Source: Gammaproteobacteria bacterium | Lineage (GTDB): Bacteria > Pseudomonadota > Gammaproteobacteria > JAADGQ01 | Direction: 5' to 3' | Assembly (NCBI GenBank): GCA_015490755.1 | Contig: WFXF01000082.1 | Span: 1-64,000 of the forward strand | Length of the DNA: 64,000 nucleotides | Part shown: positions 17,757-27,244 of the stretch, piece by piece | Layout of the letters: each line of letters starts with the position of its first letter | How positions within the stretch are numbered: position 1 is the first letter of the stretch | Position numbers and translations under genes: made by a program | Notes under the pieces: model-generated | Database searches by the model: none | Seen by the model: the letters and a program-made list of their open reading frames with translations, nothing else | What the model was told of the DNA's origin: nothing

Positions 17757-18243
17757 TCGTTGCCCAATAGATAAACTGTAATCCAGCGCAGGCAAATATA
17801 CCTGCCAGCACATCATCAAGCATAATGCCCAAACCTCCATGAACGTGCCGATCAAGCAGATTGATTGGCCAAGGCTTCCAGATATCAAATAGTCTGAACA
17901 GTAGAAAGCCAATGATGATCCAGAGCCACCCGGTGGGAGCGGCAATCATGGTGATCCAGAATCCGACAAATTCATCCCATACGATGCCTGGGTGGTCATG
18001 CACTTGCATCGCTTTGGAGGTGACGTGGCAGAGCCATATTCCAAATAGTGCTGCTACGGTTATAAACAACAGGTAACTGCCAAGGGGTAAATATTGAATG
18101 ATCAGGTAGATGGGAATCGCTGCAAGTGTACCGTAAGTGCCAGGTGCTTTTGGCAGTAAGCCGCTACCAAAACCAAAGGCTAAAAAATGTGCAGGTGTTT
18201 TTAAAAAACTGGCTGGAACGTGTTTATGTTTCAAAGTGATCAA
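17746..18243 (-). CDS. pgpA: Phosphatidylglycerophosphatase A
   Basis: Inner-membrane phosphatase that converts phosphatidylglycerol phosphate to phosphatidylglycerol. 165 residues. Signature segments are GFGSGLLPKAPGTYGTLAA, DHPGIVWDEFVGFW and FRLFDIWKPWPINLLDR, then HGGLGIMLDDVLAGI, which supplies acidic residues. Its 5' end overlaps thiL by 20 bp, so it is the last gene of the nusB-thiL-pgpA unit, the common gammaproteobacterial order. Confidence 0.95.
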   Translation of the reverse strand: MITLKHKHVPASFLKTPAHFLAFGFGSGLLPKAPGTYGTLAAIPIYLIIQYLPLGSYLLFITVAALFGIWLCHVTSKAMQVHDHPGIVWDEFVGFWITMIAAPTGWLWIIIGFLLFRLFDIWKPWPINLLDRHVHGGLGIMLDDVLAGIFACAGLQFIYWATIMF

Positions 18244-19198
18244 AGCCGTGTTGTTTAAGATTGATGGTTTGATTATTGCTATTGATGCAGCGTAACCCCG
18301 ATTGCTTTTCTATGTTTCCAATGCAGGTGAGGCCGCATTCAAAAGAGTTCATGATATGCTGAGCTCTATTTTGGTGTATTTGAGGAATTGTTAAAATCAG
18401 TTCGTAATCATCACCCGCAGTCAATGGTACTGTTAAATCGTCTGTTTTTGATATGGATGATTTAAAAGGGGGCGATAGTGGAAGTTTATCTGTGTGCAAG
18501 GTTGCACCAACCTGGCTCTGATCTAAAATATGTGAGAGATCAGCGAGCAATCCATCAGAAATATCAATTGCCGCATGAACCAGGCCCTGTAAAGCAAGTG
18601 CTTCTGTGACACGCGGTTTGGGGTAATCTAATCGCTGCCGTAAAAATTGAGTATCACTTGTTGTTGGTTTTAATTCTGCCTGCCAATGTTTCAGCGCCAG
18701 CCCCGCATCACCCAAAGTGCCGGTGACATAGATTAAATCACCCGGCTGGGCCGCACTTCTTAAATAACCCTGGTTATTTTTAATCAATCCAAAAATTTGT
18801 ACTGTGATGCTTAATACTGAGCCGCGAGTGGTGTCACCACCGATGAGTTGCAGGCCGAACTGGTGGGCTAATTCTGAAAACCCCTGAGAGAATTTTTTAA
18901 GCCATAAAGAGTCATTGTCAGGCAAAGTGAGAGCGAGAGTTGCCCAGGCAGGTTTTGCGCCCATCGCGGCCATATCACTGAGGTTTACGGCCAAAGCTTT
19001 GTAACCGATGGCTTCAGGAGCGGTCTCTTTGGGAAAATGAACGGATGATATGAGTGTATCAACCGCAATTGCCAATGAATGCCCTGAAGGTACATCGACG
19101 ATCGCAGCATCATCACCAATGCCCAGCGTAACATCGTCACGCTCCGCTGTCGCATGGGTGAAAAACTTTTCTATCAGGTTGAATTCAGGGCTGGACAT
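18224..19198 (-). CDS. thiL: Thiamine-monophosphate kinase
   Basis: Phosphorylates thiamine monophosphate to thiamine pyrophosphate with ATP. 324 residues of normal length. N-terminus EFNLIEKFFTHA, metal/ATP-binding LGIGDDAAIVDVPSG, NLSDMAAMGAKPAWATLAL, GGDTTRG and DISDGLLADLSHI are the family motifs of the PurM-like fold. The start MSSPEFNLI at 19198 agrees with the family. It follows nusB by 22 bp and overlaps pgpA. Confidence 0.95.
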   Translation of the reverse strand: MSSPEFNLIEKFFTHATAERDDVTLGIGDDAAIVDVPSGHSLAIAVDTLISSVHFPKETAPEAIGYKALAVNLSDMAAMGAKPAWATLALTLPDNDSLWLKKFSQGFSELAHQFGLQLIGGDTTRGSVLSITVQIFGLIKNNQGYLRSAAQPGDLIYVTGTLGDAGLALKHWQAELKPTTSDTQFLRQRLDYPKPRVTEALALQGLVHAAIDISDGLLADLSHILDQSQVGATLHTDKLPLSPPFKSSISKTDDLTVPLTAGDDYELILTIPQIHQNRAQHIMNSFECGLTCIGNIEKQSGLRCINSNNQTINLKQHGFDHFET

Positions 19199-19220
19199 GA
19201 CCTGTTTCAGTTCAAGTAGG

Positions 19221-19661
19221 CTATTTTTTAGGTGAACGCTTCATTGCCACTTCTTCAGGGCGAATCTGGTGAGCGAGTTTATCTAAAACACCATTAATAA
19301 ACTTATGCCCTTTATCCGCGCCGAATACCTTGGCGAGTTCCACACCTTCATTGATAATGACTCGATAAGGCAATTCCGGGTGATAGATCAATTCATAAGT
19401 GCTCATGCGAATAATAGAGCATTCAACGGGGTTGACATCTTTAAGCGGGCGATCAAGAGTCGGGGTGATTTTTTCATCCAGCTCTTCAACGTGTTTAATC
19501 GTTTGACTCAACAGTTCGTTGAAATATTTTTTATTTACCTTGTCTACGGGGCGTATTTCAAGGAACTGTTTTTCTATGTCAGCTGCAGATTGGTTCGTTA
19601 GTTGCCATTGATATAATGCTTGAATGGCACTGCGCCGTGCGAGGCTTTTTGAACGGCTCAT
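19221..19661 (-). CDS. nusB: Transcription antitermination factor NusB
   Basis: RNA-binding antitermination factor that acts with NusE/S10 on boxA of rRNA operons. 146 residues. Helical protein with [17 protein letters not shown], then [32 protein letters not shown] and [12 protein letters not shown]. The ATG overlaps the ribH stop by four bases (ATGA), the usual translational coupling of ribH-nusB. Confidence 0.97.
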   Translation of the reverse strand: MSRSKSLARRSAIQALYQWQLTNQSAADIEKQFLEIRPVDKVNKKYFNELLSQTIKHVEELDEKITPTLDRPLKDVNPVECSIIRMSTYELIYHPELPYRVIINEGVELAKVFGADKGHKFINGVLDKLAHQIRPEEVAMKRSPKK

Positions 19662-20128
19662 AACTTTTTCAACAAACTGATCATTTCAATGGCTGAAAGT
19701 GCAGCATCGACACCCTTGTTGCCTGCTTTGGTGCCGGCTCTTTCAATGGCTTGCTCAATCGTATCAACAGTTAATACACCAAAAATAATCGGCAAATCAT
19801 GTTGCATCGATACGGTAGCGACTCCTTTTGAACATTCGCCCGCCACATAATCAAAATGGGGGGTGCTGCCGCGAATGACTGCACCAAGCGTAATAATTGC
19901 ATCGTATTTTTTGCTGGCTGCCAAGCGCTGTGTGGCAATTGGGATTTCAAAAGCGCCTGGTACGTAGATGAGATCAATGTCTTGCGTATTGATGCTGTGG
20001 CGCTTTAATGTATCAACCGCACCGCTGAGTAAAGGCTCCACAACAAAACTGTTGAAACGACCTGCGACGATAGCAATTTTGGCCTGGCCAATATTGAAGT
20101 TACCTTCGATGATGTTAATCTCTTTCAT
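19658..20128 (-). CDS. ribH: 6,7-dimethyl-8-ribityllumazine synthase
   Basis: Penultimate step of riboflavin synthesis: condenses the diaminouracil with 3,4-dihydroxy-2-butanone 4-phosphate. 156 residues. Motifs are [48 protein letters not shown] with the catalytic His, and [24 protein letters not shown]. It follows ribBA by 44 bp and overlaps nusB. Confidence 0.97.
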   Translation of the reverse strand: MKEINIIEGNFNIGQAKIAIVAGRFNSFVVEPLLSGAVDTLKRHSINTQDIDLIYVPGAFEIPIATQRLAASKKYDAIITLGAVIRGSTPHFDYVAGECSKGVATVSMQHDLPIIFGVLTVDTIEQAIERAGTKAGNKGVDAALSAIEMISLLKKL

Positions 20129-20172
20129 TGTTTGCCTTTCGTTTTAATAATATTAAGTTAGAGTATGGGATG

Positions 20173-21270
20173 TTATTTGATATATTCAGTGACTTCCAGC
20201 CCGAAACCGGATAAGCCATGGAGTTTTTTCTGTGAGCCCAGTATACGCATTTTACCGATGCCTAGGTCATTGAGTATTTGAGCGCCTAAACCGTAGAGGC
20301 GCAAATCTTCACCGACAGGAGGAACCGGTAGATTAATGCCTTGGTGATCCAGCTGAATATTTTGAATGCGTTTGATCAGCTCGTTCTCATCTTCGTGAAG
20401 CCTGAGTAGAACCAGTGCACCTTGTCCTTCATCAGCAATACGCTGTAGTGCGGTACGCAGTGCTAATTTTTTATTATGAAGCTCGCCTAAAATATCGGTG
20501 AGGCTGTCTTGAATGTGAACCCGAACCAAAGTGGGCTGTTGCTTCGTGATATCACCGAGAGTTAATGCAAAGTGTAGTGCTTGATGCAGATTGTCACGGT
20601 AGGCGGTGAGTTTGAATGTAGCAAACTCTGTTTCAAATGGGCATTCAGCAACTTTTTCAACTGTTTTTTCATGCTGGGTGCGATAATGAATCAAGTCGGC
20701 AATCGTTCCCATTTTCAAGTTGTGTCGTTTTGCAAACAGCTCTAAATCCGGGCGGCGTGCCATTGTGCCATCGTCATTAAGTATTTCGACGATGACCGCT
20801 GCAGGCTCTAAACCTGCCAGCCGGGCAAAGTCACAGCCACCTTCAGTATGGCCTGCACGGGCGAGTACACCACCGGGTTGTGCCATGACTGGAAATATAT
20901 GGCCGGGTTGACTGATGTCTGAAGGTTTTGCGTCAGCGGCAATTGCGGCTTGTACCGTTGTTGCCCGATCAGCAGCAGATATGCCGGTGGTGATTCCCTT
21001 GGTTGCTTCGATAGAGAGCGTGAAGTTGGTGGCATGTTTCGCATCGGTACCGCTGACCATAAGTGGCAGGTTCAGCTGTTCACAGCGCTGCCGGGTCAGT
21101 GTCAAACAGACCAGACCACGCCCATAACGAGTCATGAAATTGATATCTTCAGGGCGCACACAACTTGCTGCCATGACCAGATCGCCTTCATTTTCGCGGT
21201 CTTCATCATCCAGAATAATGACCATTTTCCCCTGGCGGATCTCATCGATAATTTCTTCTGTGCTGTTCAT
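20173..21270 (-). CDS. ribB: 3,4-dihydroxy-2-butanone 4-phosphate synthase with degenerate GTP cyclohydrolase II domain
   Basis: N-terminal about 205 residues form an intact RibB: DDEDRENEGDLVMAA and HTEGGCDFARLAGL contain the catalytic acidic and metal-binding residues. The C-terminal half is homologous to GTP cyclohydrolase II, but the zinc-binding cysteine cluster (normally in RVHSECLTGDxxxSxRCDC) is replaced by RVHIQDSLTDILGELHNKK. No cysteine remains there, and the catalytic activity of that half is almost certainly lost. Such RibBX-type proteins are known from proteobacteria; a separate ribA gene is expected elsewhere in the genome. The start at 21270 overlaps the ribE stop by four bases. 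Confidence 0.92.
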   Translation of the reverse strand: MNSTEEIIDEIRQGKMVIILDDEDRENEGDLVMAASCVRPEDINFMTRYGRGLVCLTLTRQRCEQLNLPLMVSGTDAKHATNFTLSIEATKGITTGISAADRATTVQAAIAADAKPSDISQPGHIFPVMAQPGGVLARAGHTEGGCDFARLAGLEPAAVIVEILNDDGTMARRPDLELFAKRHNLKMGTIADLIHYRTQHEKTVEKVAECPFETEFATFKLTAYRDNLHQALHFALTLGDITKQQPTLVRVHIQDSLTDILGELHNKKLALRTALQRIADEGQGALVLLRLHEDENELIKRIQNIQLDHQGINLPVPPVGEDLRLYGLGAQILNDLGIGKMRILGSQKKLHGLSGFGLEVTEYIK

Positions 21271-21926
21271 GAGGTGAATCCATGCTCTTGCAGGAATGCA
21301 GTTGTGATGCCCGCACCATTTGCAATGGCAGCTTTTTCACCCAGCATTAAACGTTCGAGGTAGCGGGCGATCAAGTCAACTTCCAGATTCACCGGAGTAC
21401 CAACTTTGTGACTACCCATAATCGTTTCCTGCAATGTATGGGGAACGATATTGAGTTCAAATTCAGCGCCGTTGACGGCGTTGACTGTCAGACTGATACC
21501 ATCAAGGCAGATGGATCCTTTTGTGGCTATATATTTTGCGAGCTCAGCGGGTGCATTGATGGTAAAGCGTACGGATTGACCATCTTGCCAGCGTGCGGTG
21601 ACTGTACCGATGCCATCAACATGGCCGCTGACCAAATGTCCACCTAAATGGGTTGTTGGGGTCAATGCTTTTTCCAGATTGACGGAGCTTCCTGGTGAAA
21701 GTCGTGACAACGTGGTGCAAGCGATGGTTTCATTGGAAACGTCGGCACTAAAGCTTTGCCCGGTGAGTGTGATTGCAGTCAAGCAAACACCGTTAACAGC
21801 AATACTGTCACCCAGTTGGGTATTAGTAAGATCCAGACTGCCGGTATTTACCGTGAGGCGCTGGCTGCTGGGCGTTTTTTCGATGCTCGTGATTTTGCCA
21901 ATGGCTTGTATGATTCCGGTAAACAT
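21267..21926 (-). CDS. ribE: Riboflavin synthase, alpha chain
   Basis: Dismutates two lumazines to riboflavin. 219 residues built of two lumazine-binding repeats. Repeat 1 starts MFTGIIQAIGKI and contains GDSIAVNGVCLTA; repeat 2 starts LGGHLVSGHVDGIGTV and contains GSICLDGISLTVN. The C-terminal VDLIARYLERL is typical. It follows ribD by two bases and overlaps ribBA, giving a tight ribD-ribE-ribBA-ribH operon. Confidence 0.96.
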   Translation of the reverse strand: MFTGIIQAIGKITSIEKTPSSQRLTVNTGSLDLTNTQLGDSIAVNGVCLTAITLTGQSFSADVSNETIACTTLSRLSPGSSVNLEKALTPTTHLGGHLVSGHVDGIGTVTARWQDGQSVRFTINAPAELAKYIATKGSICLDGISLTVNAVNGAEFELNIVPHTLQETIMGSHKVGTPVNLEVDLIARYLERLMLGEKAAIANGAGITTAFLQEHGFTS

Positions 21927-21928
21927 AA

Positions 21929-23038
21929 TTAATCCGAAGCGTTATTGACTTTTGCGGTAATTCGCCACTCTTTTCCGACTGCGCGCATATCCGTAATGTT
22001 AAGCTCAATGCGATCAACCATTTCCGATAAACCAGGCAGTTGAAACAAAGGCTGTGCTGTGCTGCCCATTAAATGAGGAGCCATATAGATGACAAGTTCA
22101 TCAATGAGCCCAGCAGTTAGCATACCACTACTTAGTGTGGGGCCAGCCTCTACAAGCACTTCGTTGACTTGTTGTATCGTCAGTGCATCCATGAGCGCAG
22201 TTAAATCGACATGACGACCTTTTAGTGGAAATTGAAAAACGTCAACATCATCGTGCTGAACAATCTGACTGGTGACTTCGGTGTCGTGTGATCCTGTGGC
22301 AATAATCGTTTTGCCATCCTGAGTGAGTATTTTGGCTGTTTCAGGGATTCGTAAGCGCGTGTCAACCACAATGCGTAATGGCTGCATGTATTCATCAATA
22401 TCAACATCTCTGACGGTTAATAGTGGATCATCCGACAGGATAGTATTGATTGCGGTAATAATTGCCGAGCTGCGTGCACGCAGCAGGTGTACATCTCGCC
22501 TGGCAGCCGGTGAGGTAATCCAGCGACTCTCTCCGCTGGCCATTGCTGTTCGTCCATCCAGACTCATGGCAAGTTTGCAACGCACAAAAGGGCGGCCTTT
22601 GCGCATGCGTGAGATAAAACCTGGATTAAGTGCTTCCGCAGAGCTTTGTAAAACACCACTTTCAACCTTGATGCCTGCTTGAATAAGTTCTTGTATCCCA
22701 TTGCCTGAAACAACAGGATTTGGGTCTTTCATCGCAATCACAACACGCCGGACTCCCACACGAATCAGCGCATCAGTGCAAGGTGGTGTCAGACCATAAT
22801 GACAGCAAGGCTCCAGAGTGACATAAACAGTTGCACCATGAGCGAGTTTTCCTGCTACTTTAAGTGCATGAATTTCGGCGTGGGGCTGGCCAACATATTG
22901 ATGCCAGCCTTCGCCTACAATTTTATCATCACGCACAATTACGCAACCCACACGCGGGTTTGGATCGGTGGTGTATAAACCACGCTCGGCCAGTTTTAAT
23001 GCATGAGCCATATATCGAAAGTCGCAACTGTAAGCCAT
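21929..23038 (-). CDS. ribD: Bifunctional riboflavin deaminase/reductase
   Basis: Second and third steps of riboflavin synthesis. The N-terminal zinc deaminase has HAEIHALKVAG and the ligands in EPCCHYGLTPPCTDALI. The C-terminal reductase has PFVRCKLAMSLDGRTA, SGESRWITSPAAR, HLLRARSSAIITAINTILSDDP and EAGPTLSSGML. 369 residues, normal. No FMN riboswitch is visible in the 26-bp gap to nrdR, so transcription probably starts upstream of nrdR or glyA. Confidence 0.96.
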   Translation of the reverse strand: MAYSCDFRYMAHALKLAERGLYTTDPNPRVGCVIVRDDKIVGEGWHQYVGQPHAEIHALKVAGKLAHGATVYVTLEPCCHYGLTPPCTDALIRVGVRRVVIAMKDPNPVVSGNGIQELIQAGIKVESGVLQSSAEALNPGFISRMRKGRPFVRCKLAMSLDGRTAMASGESRWITSPAARRDVHLLRARSSAIITAINTILSDDPLLTVRDVDIDEYMQPLRIVVDTRLRIPETAKILTQDGKTIIATGSHDTEVTSQIVQHDDVDVFQFPLKGRHVDLTALMDALTIQQVNEVLVEAGPTLSSGMLTAGLIDELVIYMAPHLMGSTAQPLFQLPGLSEMVDRIELNITDMRAVGKEWRITAKVNNASD

Positions 23039-23064
23039 GGTTTTTATGTAGGTTACTACTTAAT

Positions 23065-23529
23065 TTATTTAGTGGGTATATGGTTTTCTAAACGTTCAAC
23101 CTCTTCACGAAAAGCATTGACATTTTCAAAGCAAAGGTAGACGGAAGCAAAACGTACGTATGCAACTTCATCCAGCTCTCGCAGTTCATTCATAACCCAT
23201 TCGCCGAGTGTGCGTGATTTGACTTCTCGTTCGCCACTGCCGCGCAGCTGATGTTTGATACGATTAAGCGCTGCATCAATATTTTCTGTGCTGACGGGAC
23301 GTTTTTCCAGTGCTCTTAATATACCTGCACGTAATTTTTCATCGTTAAACGGTTCACGACAGCCATCACTTTTGATGATGCGAGGCATGACAAGTTCCGC
23401 AGTTTCATACGTTGTGAAACGCTCACTACAGGAAAGACACTCCCGTCGCCGTCGCACCATGTCACCTTCACTCGTTAAACGTGAATCAATGACCTTGGTG
23501 TCGGCAGCGAAACAGAACGGACAGCGCAT
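23065..23529 (-). CDS. nrdR: Transcriptional repressor NrdR
   Basis: ATP-cone repressor of ribonucleotide reductase genes. 154 residues. N-terminal zinc ribbon [16 protein letters not shown]...[12 protein letters not shown], then the ATP-cone domain [34 protein letters not shown] and the family end [17 protein letters not shown]. It lies 15 bp after glyA and 26 bp before ribD, in the glyA-nrdR-ribD order common in gammaproteobacteria. Confidence 0.97.
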   Translation of the reverse strand: MRCPFCFAADTKVIDSRLTSEGDMVRRRRECLSCSERFTTYETAELVMPRIIKSDGCREPFNDEKLRAGILRALEKRPVSTENIDAALNRIKHQLRGSGEREVKSRTLGEWVMNELRELDEVAYVRFASVYLCFENVNAFREEVERLENHIPTK

Positions 23530-23544
23530 CAGGGTACTTTGTGT

Positions 23545-24801
23545 TTAGTCGCAGTAAACTGGAAAACGTTGGCACAACTCCAGCACTTGTTGTTTAACAC
23601 GAGCAATGGTTTCCTGGTTGTTGACATCATCCAGCAGGTCACAAATCCAGCCCGCTAATAATTTAGCCTCTTCTTCTTTGAAACCACGGGTTGTCATGGC
23701 GGGTGTGCCGATGCGAATACCGCTGGTGACAAAAGGAGATTGAGGGTCATTAGGTACGCTATTTTTGTTGACGGTGATATTAGCTGCGCCCAATGTGGCA
23801 TCGGCTTCTTTCCCTGTTATTCCCTGTTTAATGAGGTCAATCAAAAACAGGTGATTATCTGTTCCTTTCGACACAATATTGTAACCACGTTCGATCAGCG
23901 TATTGGCCATTGTCTGTGCGTTAATAATGACCTGTTTTTGGTATGTTTTAAATTCAGGTGACAAAGCTTCTTTGAACGCAATCGCTTTACCCGCAATAAC
24001 GTGCATTAGTGGGCCGCCCTGGGTGCCAGGGAAAACCATTGAATTGAGTTTTTTTTCAATTTCAGGATTAGCTTTGGCGAGGATAATCCCACCGCGTGGA
24101 CCACGTAAGGTTTTATGAGTAGTGCTGGTGGTGATATCAGCAATATTAACAGGGCTGGGATAATGGCCTGCGGCAATCAGACCGGCAACATGAGCCATGT
24201 CAACAAACAGATAAGCCCCCACTTTATCGGCAATATCACGAAAGCGCTGCCAATCAACAATACGAGAATAGGCACTGAAACCCGCAACGATCATTTTAGG
24301 TTTGTGTTCTAATGCCAGAGCTTCAACTTCTTCGTAATCAATCTCACCCGTATCACTGTTTAAACCATACTGAATGGCATGAAATATTTTTCCTGAAAAG
24401 TTGACTTTGGAACCATGTGTTAAATGGCCGCCATGAGCCAGACTCATGCCCAGAATGGTATCGCCAGGTTGTAATAATGCGAGGTAAACGGCAGCATTTG
24501 CCTGGGAGCCTGAGTGAGGTTGAACGTTTGCGTAATCAGCAGCAAACAGCTCTTTCAGGCGATCAATTGCAAGCTGTTCGATCACATCTACATTTTCACA
24601 ACCACCGTAATAGCGTTTGTATGGATAACCTTCGGCGTATTTGTTAGTCAGTACTGAACCTTGTGCTTCCATTACACATGGGCTAGTGTAATTTTCTGAT
24701 GCAATAAGTTCGATATGCTCTTCTTGTCGAGTAGTTTCACTCTCCATTGCCGCCCAAACTGCTGGATCAAAATCGGAAATCTGTACCTTACGGGAAAACA
24801 T
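23545..24801 (-). CDS. glyA: Serine hydroxymethyltransferase
   Basis: PLP enzyme that converts serine and tetrahydrofolate to glycine and methylene-THF. 418 residues, normal length. Motifs are [20 protein letters not shown], the glycine loop [20 protein letters not shown], and the PLP lysine in [15 protein letters not shown]. The 160-bp divergent region to the transglycosylase gene should hold the promoters of both. Confidence 0.98.
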   Translation of the reverse strand: MFSRKVQISDFDPAVWAAMESETTRQEEHIELIASENYTSPCVMEAQGSVLTNKYAEGYPYKRYYGGCENVDVIEQLAIDRLKELFAADYANVQPHSGSQANAAVYLALLQPGDTILGMSLAHGGHLTHGSKVNFSGKIFHAIQYGLNSDTGEIDYEEVEALALEHKPKMIVAGFSAYSRIVDWQRFRDIADKVGAYLFVDMAHVAGLIAAGHYPSPVNIADITTSTTHKTLRGPRGGIILAKANPEIEKKLNSMVFPGTQGGPLMHVIAGKAIAFKEALSPEFKTYQKQVIINAQTMANTLIERGYNIVSKGTDNHLFLIDLIKQGITGKEADATLGAANITVNKNSVPNDPQSPFVTSGIRIGTPAMTTRGFKEEEAKLLAGWICDLLDDVNNQETIARVKQQVLELCQRFPVYCD

Positions 24802-24961
24802 CGGCCACCTGCACTTGCTTCAAATCAAAAAAGGGCGTAATGATAACTGATTGACTGAAAATATCCTACCTGCGGTGAGTTAGATATAATGATCTTTGAG
24901 TATGGTTATAAGCAAAAGTAAAAGAGCCGATAAAGCAGAATGACCTGATTGAGATGATTTT

Positions 24962-27136
24962 ATGCAGATAAAACGGCAACTATTTAATATAAAAAACAGT
25001 TCGTTTGTGGCTGTGTTGCTACTCTGTCTGGCGATATTACTTTTGTCTGTTTTTACATCGTCAAAAGAGCCACAACAAGAAATATTCCCATCAGGTTCAC
25101 AAATGGATTTGCCGTGCTTTACTCCTGAAACAGGTGATTTGGGCGCTATTATGAAGCGGGGAGAACTGCGCATTTTAATGAGTGCTGAAGAGGGTCCATA
25201 TTTGCCGCGCAAGGGTTCACCGATCGATTTTGAAGTTGAAGTCGCAACCAAATTTGCTCAAACATTAGGTTTGAAAGTTAAAACAGTTTATGTAAAGCGG
25301 TTTGAAAAACTGTTGCCTGCTTTATTGGCAGGAGAAGGTGATTTGATTGCTGCAAACCTGACCATTACGGAGCCCCGTAAAGAGTTGATCGATTTTACGG
25401 TGCCGCTGGCACATGTCAAAGAGCAGTTAGTCTATCGTGCCACTGACCCACCTATGGATAATGTGTCTCAAATTGTTGGGCGTACGATTGCAGTACGTAA
25501 GTCGACCTCTTTTTGGCAGAGTCTCATGACTTTGAAGGAGTTATACCCCGGCTTCAATATTGAAGCACTGCCTGAAAGCTATAGTAATGAAAAAATTATG
25601 GAGTTATTGGTCAGTGGAAAAATAGATCTGACAATTGAAGATAGCAACACATTGGAAACCTATAGGAGTTATAGAGATGATGTGCGAGTTGCTTTTGATG
25701 TTACGCAAGATCGAGCTGTTGGCTGGGGGGTCAGAAAAAGTAATCCATTATTGCTGGAAGCTTTGAATCGTTTTTTAAATATGGAGCAACTTACCCGGCG
25801 TCAAACCATACCTTATTGGGATGACCTGCCTGGCATAGAGGCGCGGAATACACTGCGCGTATTGACAAAAAATGATGCTGCCAGTTATTTCTTGTGGCAA
25901 GGCGAATTGATGGGTTTTGATTATGAGTTAATTCGCAAATATGCAAATCAAAAAAAACTGTGGCTGGAGGTTATTGAAGTACCTGACCACAAGCAGATGA
26001 CAGAAATGCTAATTGATGGGCAGGCTGATGTGATGACGGGTTTCCTTATGCCTTCGGATGCGATTGAAAAAAAAGGGGTCGCTTTTAGTGAACCCTATCA
26101 TTTTACAGCGAACGTTATTGTGGCACGCGAAAACGGTTCTGCATTAATGACCACTGATGATCTTTCCGGAAGAGTTATTTATGGTTTTGCAAATAGCCCT
26201 GGCTGGACGAATTTGCAACTATTGCAAAAAGAGAAGGGTGGCTTTACGTTGATTCCTATTGGTGAAGATTTGTCGGTTGAAGATGTTCTGGATCGTGTTA
26301 ATGAGGGTGTGTTTGATTTGGCGGTGCTTTATCGGCATGAGGTGGAAGCTGAATTAAAGTGGCGGCGTGGTATTAAAATGGTTTTAACTCTGGATGATAA
26401 TATTCCTCACGTCTGGGGAGTGCGTGCAAGCAATAAAGAGCTGTTAAGTAGTCTTAATAAGTTTATCCGTAAGGAGTATAAGGGTTTGTTTTATAATGTT
26501 GTTTACCGCCGATACTTTGAGTGGGAGTCAGATAAAGGTTCGAAAGGAGTAGGTCGTTCGAGGGATAAAAATGATCAGGGCTTAACGCCTTATGATGATT
26601 TAATAAAAAAATATGCCAGCATCTACGGGGTGGATTGGCGTTTGGTGGCCGCTCAAATGTATCAGGAAAGCCGTTTTAACCCGTCGGTCGTCTCTTGGGC
26701 CGGGGCGAGAGGTTTGATGCAGGTATTGCCGCGTACGGCTAAGTCAATGGGGATTGAAAATCTGACTGACCCTGAATCGGGAATTGAAGCCGGAGTCAAA
26801 TACCTTGGCTGGTTACGTGAGCGCTTTGAACAAGAGCTTTCAGTGAAAGATCGGCAGTGGTTTGTTTTGGCATCTTACAATGCAGGTCTTGGTCATGTTC
26901 GTGATGCACGTCGTTTGGCTCGTCAAAAGGGGTGGAATGCGGATCGCTGGTTCGATAATGTAGAGCGAGCCATGCTGTTGTTATCAAAACAAAAATATGC
27001 CAGAAAATCCCGTCATGGTTATGTACGTGGTCGAGAGCCTGTTCAATATGTACGTAAAATAAAGCAGCGCTACGAAGCTTATATTCAGCAGGTCAAAGTA
27101 GAGCCTGCAGTCTTGCCAAATAATATTAAGCTGTAA
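24962..27136 (+). CDS. MltF-like lytic transglycosylase with two solute-binding domains
   Basis: Murein transglycosylase of 724 residues, against about 500 for E. coli MltF. One N-terminal membrane segment (FVAVLLLCLAILLLSVFT) anchors it to the inner membrane or acts as a signal. Two SBP_bac_3 domains follow in tandem: about residues 60-275 (GELRILMSAEEGPYL...FEVEVATKFAQTLGL) and 285-515 (TLRVLTKNDAASYFL...GFDYELIRKYA). The SLT domain spans about 545-690 with catalytic Glu569 in QMYQESRFNPSVVSWAGARGLMQV, then YNAGLGHVRDARRLA. The doubled sensor region is the odd point; in MltF the single such domain binds muropeptides or amino acids and regulates activity. Confidence 0.88.
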   Translation: MQIKRQLFNIKNSSFVAVLLLCLAILLLSVFTSSKEPQQEIFPSGSQMDLPCFTPETGDLGAIMKRGELRILMSAEEGPYLPRKGSPIDFEVEVATKFAQTLGLKVKTVYVKRFEKLLPALLAGEGDLIAANLTITEPRKELIDFTVPLAHVKEQLVYRATDPPMDNVSQIVGRTIAVRKSTSFWQSLMTLKELYPGFNIEALPESYSNEKIMELLVSGKIDLTIEDSNTLETYRSYRDDVRVAFDVTQDRAVGWGVRKSNPLLLEALNRFLNMEQLTRRQTIPYWDDLPGIEARNTLRVLTKNDAASYFLWQGELMGFDYELIRKYANQKKLWLEVIEVPDHKQMTEMLIDGQADVMTGFLMPSDAIEKKGVAFSEPYHFTANVIVARENGSALMTTDDLSGRVIYGFANSPGWTNLQLLQKEKGGFTLIPIGEDLSVEDVLDRVNEGVFDLAVLYRHEVEAELKWRRGIKMVLTLDDNIPHVWGVRASNKELLSSLNKFIRKEYKGLFYNVVYRRYFEWESDKGSKGVGRSRDKNDQGLTPYDDLIKKYASIYGVDWRLVAAQMYQESRFNPSVVSWAGARGLMQVLPRTAKSMGIENLTDPESGIEAGVKYLGWLRERFEQELSVKDRQWFVLASYNAGLGHVRDARRLARQKGWNADRWFDNVERAMLLLSKQKYARKSRHGYVRGREPVQYVRKIKQRYEAYIQQVKVEPAVLPNNIKL

Positions 27137-27145
27137 AGTTAAGTA

Positions 27146-27244
27146 ACGGTGGTGGTGACCGTATTTATCGATCTCATCATGGCTGTGGCAGTAGGCGTGG
27201 TTATAGCGAGTTTTGTGTTTATGTTACGCATAACGATGCATTAG
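27146..27244 (+). pseudogene. Remnant of a SulP-family anion transporter
   Basis: A short open stretch reads TVVVTVFIDLIMAVAVGVV then IASFVFMLR. This closely matches the last transmembrane helix of SulP transporters (LTV..DL..AV.VGVVLA..LFM.R). The rest of the transporter and its STAS domain are absent, and the frame stops at 27244 after a few unrelated codons. There is no start codon context of its own. It overlaps the 3' end of the truncated permease on the other strand. Confidence 0.6.

Noticed and set aside
23039-23064. FMN riboswitch expected before ribD
   Set aside because: The gap to nrdR is only 26 bp and holds no such structure.
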